Of a stretch of 64,000 nt of DNA, positions 57,803-64,000 are shown in pieces. Under the pieces are notes generated by a model that did not search any database, was not told where the DNA came from, and was given only the letters and a program-made list of their open reading frames with translations. Both the position numbers and the translations under genes were made by a program. The stretch is from Phoronis australis (Eukaryota > Phoronida > Phoronidae), in assembly GCA_002633005.1 (NCBI GenBank), contig NMRA01000162.1, positions 186,602 to 250,601 on the forward strand, in the 5' to 3' direction. Every line of letters begins with the position of its first letter. Within the stretch, counting starts at the first letter, position 1.

Positions 57803-59708
57803 CGACTAATAGGTCCGGCCCGCGACAATGAGCAGCACCGGCGAACTACTCTGCCGCCCCTTTGCTTAGCTCCGGCCGACGACACAACCGACCCTAAGCC
57901 GAGACCGCGCTCGCACCGGCCGTGACGGGCAAAAAACATGCAGTGTGAATTGGCGATTTGAAATAAAATACAATGCACAAGGGATTTTGTTGTTTTCATT
58001 ATAGCTGTGCCGGTGCGACAAGCTTATTTGAACTATTGACTTCATGTTTGATACAATTGTATCTCTCTCCCGGCGGCCCGCAACCGCGCGGGCCCCAGCG
58101 TTTTGTTTGTCGTCAGTGCCGGCCAGTGAAAACATCAATGTACCACTCATGTACCAAACTCAAAACATTAGCAAATTCCGAGTTGGTTGGGTTTAAAAAA
58201 GTTTTGTAACCGGGTTCAATAAATGTCGGTGCTTGGTACACCGGAGAACGGGGTCGCAGGTGAGCGACTGATGTCCGCGGGCTCGCCGCTTAATTGCTAC
58301 CGGACAAAGGCAGCACTGGATCACTGAGTACGACTGATTGTAGGCCTACCGAAAGACCCACTAATATGGCACCAGGATAGCAAAAATGATGGAAGAAAAA
58401 TTCTGATGCACCCATGCCCGACTTAAAAGATGCCCGGACCGGCACAGTTCAAGTTAGACAAGAATCCAACGTTGACACCAAACCTGGGCAACTCAACGGG
58501 TTTGCCTACCTCAGGAATTGCCGGTTCGGATCAAAAACTTCATGCTGTTGTGGTTAATTAAATTGCCTCAATTAAGCTGCTGATGTTACCGTTCTGATAG
58601 ACCCGACACTGATCCGGCCTAGCTGGCGGCGATGAATTTTTTAATTTTCGTTTTGAAAGTCTTTAAATAGGCATATTTGAAACATCCATGAAAAGTAGAC
58701 GTTGTTTAGTTTTTGAATTTTTAAAATCGGACAGGAAATGTGACTTTTAGTCTGTGAACCGAATGTCTGCCCATGCGCGTTGCGCGCTGTGCCTCATTAA
58801 TTCTGTGGGGTGCACAACATATTGAGCCAAACCAACAGGAAGCGTTGGATTTTGAGGTAGGCCAAGTGTCATCGTAAAAATTTTGGCATGCCGTCACAAC
58901 CATGTGCGCACCCAACCTTCAATATGGGGGGGGGGTCAAATTCCTGACGTTGTGGACCTTTTGGTAACAAAAAAGCGGGCAGACGAATAAAAAAAAACAA
59001 AAAAAAACGAGGGCACCACTGTGGATTGCGCGTGTGTGCTTAATTGTTTAATGGACTTTTTTGTCTCATTTTCTCGGACATGTTGTCTCTCTGAGGGGGA
59101 CCTTTTTGCCCACTTTGCCAAATTTTGGGGCCTCGTTCGAGCTCCCCTCCCCCTCCCCCTGGGTGCGCGCATGACGTCGGGCGTTCCGAGTTCGGGCCCA
59201 TAGGAACTCAACCCGGCCGGGAATACACTGGCATATCTCTAGTAATTTTTAAATTGTTGAGAAAATTAGGAAAAATAATCATGTTAAAGTATTTTTCAAG
59301 AAAAAAAAGAAACCAGTCTAAGCGCACACGTGGCAGATGAGAGTATTTTTATCCCAATGGTGCTTCGGGCTTCGGACTGAGCTCACCTGCGTCGACTCGT
59401 CGGGAGCACAGTGCCCGAGCACGGGTTGTGTGCAGCATTAACTCGTCTCATGATCTGCAAGACACCTTTGATGAATTGGGCAGTTTATTGCGAAGATCAT
59501 TAATGCGCATTAAGAGTACGCAACTGCAAATAAATACAATTCTGCATCAGTCTCGTCTGGGTGACTAAGACAGCCCATCAACAAGCCGGATGCTGCTGGG
59601 AACCGACCCATGCCTAAACGGGTTCTTCGAATTTCCAAGTTGACCTGACCTCGTTAATTATTCATGAGGCACGAAAGAGAGGCTGGAGTTTGATGAAGGA
59701 AGGACAAC
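57803..59708. other. CpG-richer stretch upstream of the 59.7 kb candidate exon
   Basis: No supported coding exon. CpG-rich patches at 57,805-57,925, 58,060-58,130 and 59,130-59,400, with a poly-A/G patch at 58,925-59,010. The last part, with TCGGGCTTCGGACTGAGCTC and similar, may hold the promoter and 5' UTR of the gene starting at 59,709. Confidence 0.4.
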
Positions 59709-59757
59709 ATGTCGGATCGGGAGAGTGGTGATGAACAGCAGGCTGGTGCAAGGAAAG
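59709..59757 (+). CDS. candidate first coding exon of a gene running off the right edge
   Basis: ATG in an acceptable context (A at -3), 16 codons MSDRESGDEQQAGARK plus one base, then donor G|GTATTT (phase 1). Acidic, polar N-termini of this kind are common in nuclear proteins, but no family can be named. I found no matching next exon before 64,000. It could be a chance frame. Confidence 0.35.
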
Positions 59758-60494
59758 GTATTTGTTAATATGACAGCATTTAAGTTTTTATGGCAGTCAA
59801 CGAGTATTGAATGCTGTATTTAACTACTGAATGGCCTGTTAGCAAAATAATTGTTTGTTGAGCCTTGCACAAAGATGCGCAAGTCGGCTTTAGAGAGGTC
59901 AGCAATGACAGGATTCTTGAGATGGGCGTTTGTTTTGTACCTGGACAATTCTGACACAAATGAATGACTACAATCTCTCCCACGTCATTTAACAGTCTCA
60001 CGTATAAAAGTTTATGGAAATTATGCATTCGTTCGGTCAAGTTTTGTGTGTGACATGCAGTTTTATATTTTTTCGGTCGTTGCAAACGAAGTCGCACTGG
60101 TCAGCTGAGAATTAAATACTCAATACGTCGAAAATGGCTATCGGTTTTGATAATTTTCGCCAGTTTGCAAGAGTTTGTTATCCATGTTGCAGTCTCGGAT
60201 AGTTACTTTGTTTCCAACTACACGGAAATTGAAAGTAGAAATCTAAAATGAAAGTTGTTGACTTTTTATTTTAGCACGAGATTGCAGACAGCACCAGTCA
60301 CCAATTGATACAATTGTTTTACATTTGGTCTGAAATGTAGCTTTTAAAGTAGCCGTGCTTGTCTGTTCAAGCAATTTTGGGTCTTTCTGTCAATGACAAT
60401 TTCATTAAACTGTGGGGATTCCCCCAAATAGAGAAAGCTATATTTTTGAGCTGCAAACTCTAGAGCAACTGACAGAGGTCCAGGCCAGCGAGTT

Positions 60495-61140
60495 AGCTCT
60501 ATGCCTAGACAGCGTGTGACCACCGTCTCTAGCTGACTAGGGATAGTGTAGACCCTACAGGAGTTACTAGGGATAGTGTAGTTCCTACAGGAGCTTCATC
60601 CGCAGGAAGCATTTCAACGAATTATGCCGCACACTGACTAAAACATCAGAGTCACGTTGTTATAAATACCTTTTGCGCATAGAGGAACACATAAGGAGGC
60701 CGGCGATGTATTTAATTCTTTCCAACTCGATGAACTCTCATTATCAAACTTTTTCTTCGAGCAGTCCCTCATTCACTTCCCAAAATCGGTAAGTGGCCAT
60801 TTTTACACATCACACTCCAGAGTATATGGCGTCATACCACCTGCTGCGCGTACAGTGTTAAAAATGGCGAGATTTCAATTTTGGGAACTGAACGTTGGAC
60901 TGCTCGGAGAAAAAGTTTGATAACGGATTATTTGTTTTGAGTTGGAAGGAATTAAATACATCGACTGTCTCTTAAGGTGTTCCTCTATGCGCAAAAGGTA
61001 TTTATAACAACATGACTTCGATGTTTTAGTCAGTGTGAGGTATAATTCGCCAAAAAACGTCCAGCGTATGGAGCTCCTATGGGAGCTACACTGTCTCCAG
61101 TTATAGCTAGAGACAGTGGTCACTGTCTAGCTCTATGCCT
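60495..61140. mobile_element. 622-base foldback element with 12-bp target duplication
   Basis: The element proper is 60,507-61,128, bounded by two exact copies of AGCTCTATGCCT (60,495-60,506 and 61,129-61,140). It starts AGACAGCGTGTGACCACCGT and ends with the inverted match ACAGTGGTCACTGTCT. The two arms of roughly 300 bases pair imperfectly almost to the centre (about 60,815-60,850), for example TACCTTTTGCGCATAGAGGA against TCCTCTATGCGCAAAAGGTA. No protein is coded. The superfamily is not clear from the ends. Confidence 0.8.
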
Positions 61141-61798
61141 ACATGAAGACTAGCAACAAGTGTGTAAAGTTTATATAGACCTCAAAATTTCACACCATCT
61201 AATTCTGCTTGTCACCACATCAGAAAATTTATGTCAATATGTGAAACTCACCACCCTGGGGAGCCGACAGGCTACATGCACTTTAGGAGTCAATGGACAC
61301 ATTCTTGCCCGGTCCGTTGCCGCGAAGTGAAAAACAATCTAATGAACATTATTTTTGCCTCATTCTACATCCTCTGTTCTAAAGAAATGTCTACCATTGA
61401 CTTGAGATTTCGGTTGTGACACCAGTGTGCATGTGCCATTTGCTAAATTTTTGGCGATATTTTCTGGGAGACGACGACAACCTCATGGAAGCAAACTTTG
61501 CTGAGAAGTTTGGTTTGCTCAGTTGTAGTAAAATACTAAAAACTTACAGCGAAGTGAAGCCAATTCTTGAAATTTATTGTAAACTGTATGCAGCCTTGTG
61601 GAAAAGAACAGTTGTTTGCAGAATAGGCAAAAAAGAAATTGGTCAATTGGTGATGCTAATTATTTTATGGCACTCAAAGCTGCCGCATGTTTTCGCTCGA
61701 TCTACAAATTTAGCAGCAGAATAACAGTAAAACTATAATTTTGTTTAGCACTTGTAACCTATTTCCTTTACTTAAGGAAATGCAGTTTTAAAATAACA

Positions 61799-61924
61799 TT
61801 AATTTGAGTAATGGTCTGATATAACGTGCCCGAATTTTGAGAACCAGTTTACTCCACTGATTAACAGGCATCAAACTGGTTCTAAAAGTATGAGCACATT
61901 ATATCAGACTCTTACCTTAATTTG
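61799..61924. mobile_element. hairpin MITE copy 6, perfect 8-bp target duplication
   Basis: Element 61,807-61,916 between two exact TTAATTTG copies (61,799-61,806 and 61,917-61,924). Arms GGTCTGATATAACGTGC and GCACATTATATCAGACTC, inner arms TTTTGAGAACCAGTTT and AAACTGGTTCTAAAA. The 8-bp duplication supports a hAT-type origin. Confidence 0.85.
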
Positions 61925-62707
61925 TGTTACCCACATCATTTCACAGCTGTTTTCCGTACAGTTTCGTAGATCTAAAGGCTCCATGATTGGTATTTTGAAG
62001 TTACCATTGTTATGGTTCTTGGAGGTGGAGCTCCTTTTGTTTTTTTGAAATGGTTGGTGTTCTTTTTAAACATAAGAGGAGTGGAAACTGGATGGAAGTT
62101 CGTTGAATTCTTCAATGGGATGATACACTAGTGCAATCTTGCGACCTCAGCGTGACCTCATTTAAACCAGTTGCCACGTGTCAATCAAAGTAGTTATCGA
62201 CCAATCGGAGGGAGGAGTGTGCTCACTGGATGGAAACAAATGCCTGCCAATGCAGTGCTCCATGCTTAGCTTGACCAAAGCGTCAAATGCTTCCTGGTGA
62301 AAATTGCAGGTCGCCTAATGAAAACAGGTCGGCCGACACATTGGCGTCACCATACCAGTTCCATTTCTTCAGTAAATATTCATCTTTCACTAAGTATTGC
62401 GGTATACATTTACCCTTACGTGACACATTGCTGTGTCAGACGATACAAGGCTGCGGTTTTTCCGATGATTCAACAGGGGTCCCGGTGCCATCTCTCTGAT
62501 TTTTTTTAAAAATGTTGGCTTCAGTTGTTCATAATGCATTCAGGTATATTTTTGAACTCAGTAATCTACATGTTCCTGTTTCTTACATGCCGACGGATCC
62601 GATACTCAAAGGGTCACTCATTAAAAGCTGATTTTGTGAATGCTCATAAGAGGCTGTTCTAGTGTTCTGCCAGGGTTAACGCATATCTTTTGGGTGATCG
62701 ACCATTT

Positions 62708-63534
62708 AACCTATTGCTAGGACTTTGAGTGACGGCTTAAGTGACCAATCAGAACTTGGCATTCTTGAAACACCATCGTTTCCAAGCCGTCATTTTACCC
62801 GACAAAACACGGTGCCGGGTAAAACTTATTGTTTGTTTGTCGACATTTCGCAACGGGGCGGAACTTGCAGTTGGTCAATTGTAGGTTAGATGGCTGAAAC
62901 TTCCTTTTTTGTACATTAAGCGATGGATCTGCAGGCTCCTGCTTCTTCAGCTGCATAAAACTGCTTGCAGAATGGCCACCTTTGGGAATTCGCAAAGGCA
63001 TTTACTTTCATGAAATCTTTCTCATAATATTTGATTCTTACTTTGATGGGATTCTACGTCTGTTACCAACTCAGACAATGCACATATATGCTATTTTCAA
63101 ATTTTGGGGTTGACCAACTTCAATGAACTGAACCATTTTGTTGAGTCGCCGATGGTGTTGATGTTTTTTATAAATTAAATACTGTTGTATGGCAAACAAT
63201 ACAGATTTGTTTTTGTAGCCAGTTAAAACAGGAGCTGCTTTAAAAGATGCTAATGGATAATGTGTAAATTAACTTGGGGATGAGGGCTGTTCTTTGCAAA
63301 AAATTCCTCGCTGAATCTTATTTCAATTGTCTGTCGGGTTGCCGCAACTATCGGCCATTCCGAAATTGACCTATCACAAGCTCCAGCCCCTTGCAAAAAG
63401 TCAACAAAAAACAAGTTTTACCCAACAACATGTTGTTTGTTGGGTAAAATGGTGACTTGGAAACGTAGGCGTGTCAAGAATGCTGCGTTCTGATTGGTCA
63501 GTTAAGCCATCACTAAATCCATGGTGATAGGTCA
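62708..63534. mobile_element. 827-base element with long inverted terminal arms
   Basis: The left arm (62,708-about 62,900) and right arm (about 63,330-63,534) are inverted copies of roughly 190 bases: GTGACCAATCAGAACTTGG against TTCTGATTGGTCAG, TTTTACCCGACAAAAC against GTTGGGTAAAAT, and GTTTCCAAGCC against ACTTGGAAAC. Each arm has a local TTTTACCC ... GGGTAAAA hairpin. No coding capacity and no clear target duplication were found. Confidence 0.7.
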
Positions 63535-64000
63535 GTTGTCAGTAATGCACTGCTTAGCTTGAGTCAGTCGGTGCGTGTATCGACTGGTCTTTGTGCTATG
63601 GCTTAGTATTAGGCATTGCATTGCAACTAACTGGAAGGTGATGAAGTCCAATGTTGTTGGTACTGAGGGGCACAAATGTCGCACTACATGCATGGCTTGT
63701 TGCCCTCTAGATCTAATAACCAGAAAAACTTGTTTTTACATTATCCTTATGTGTACCTTCTGGGTCTGGATAGGTGAAACTTGTTTTGTTTAAGAATACC
63801 CAGTCATCCTTTGAATTCCTAAATCTCCTTGTTTTCTGCTGATCTACATCTGTTCAAAACATTTCATTTGAAAGCGTGCAGTTTGCATTTCTTTGGGAAC
63901 CTGCGTACGACTTCTCGACCAAATTTCTTCTTATAGTCAATTTAGTTTAAACATTTGGAGTCAACAAGGAAGGTATAGGTCAGGCGTAATTGTGAAAATT

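Larger units (their letters stand above)
59758..64000. other. no supported exon; two large foldback elements and a MITE
   Basis: If the 59.7 kb exon is real, this is its first intron. An open frame of 102 codons at 61,416-61,724 (+) has no acceptor at its start. The named contents are the foldback at 60,507-61,128, hairpin MITE copy 6 and the long inverted-repeat element at 62,708-63,534. Confidence 0.45.

Noticed and set aside
61416-61724. 102-codon frame as an exon of the 59.7 kb gene
   Set aside because: There is no acceptor at its start and the phase needed after 59,757 does not fit.

Overview
This is a eukaryotic (metazoan) window with small exons, GT-AG introns of a few hundred to about 3,000 bases, and an AT-rich background. 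It carries one long and one single-base stretch of N from assembly. The gene set (a TSPAN4/9-like tetraspanin and a SEC14-spectrin protein) and the repeats (Penelope-like and LINE retroelements, a tRNA-derived SINE, many short inverted-repeat elements) suggest a non-model, probably marine, invertebrate. The sequence alone does not fix the phylum.

Layout. Bases 1-7,416: no gene seen, a few short repeats. 7,417-16,854 (+): complete seven-exon tetraspanin of 244 residues. 16,873-17,788: a Penelope-like retroelement lying just past the tetraspanin stop codon, with a 16-bp target duplication and an assembly gap inside. 17,789-25,358: gene-poor, repeat-rich. 25,359-38,001 (+): a twelve-exon gene for a protein of about 1,320 residues with an N-terminal SEC14 (CRAL-TRIO) domain, a spectrin-like helical region and a long, acidic, probably disordered tail holding two sets of in-frame tandem repeats. 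38,002-42,260: intergenic, between two convergent genes. 42,261-51,004 (-): at least four exons of an unrecognised gene (about 950 residues). 51,484-55,612 (-): isolated exon-like open frames that I could not assemble. 56,500-59,700: CpG-richer DNA interrupted by a LINE 3' end. 59,709 (+): candidate first coding exon of a gene that leaves the window on the right. 60,495-63,534: two large foldback elements.

The three multi-exon genes have no evident functional link. The tetraspanin organises membrane microdomains. The SEC14-spectrin protein resembles the lipid-binding N-terminal half of SESTD1/MCF2/Trio-type proteins but lacks the Rho exchange-factor module of the latter two. No operon, CRISPR or prokaryotic feature is present.

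The most interesting content is mobile DNA: (1) the Penelope-like insertion, with a GIY-YIG endonuclease frame and two identical 94-base inverted arms; (2) a foldback in a tetraspanin intron whose loop folds like a decayed hammerhead ribozyme; (3) at least six copies of a roughly 105-base hairpin element, some with 8-bp target duplications; (4) a 622-base foldback bounded by a perfect 12-bp duplication. Exon boundaries were placed by hand from reading frame, splice consensus and phase, so each may be off where alternatives exist.
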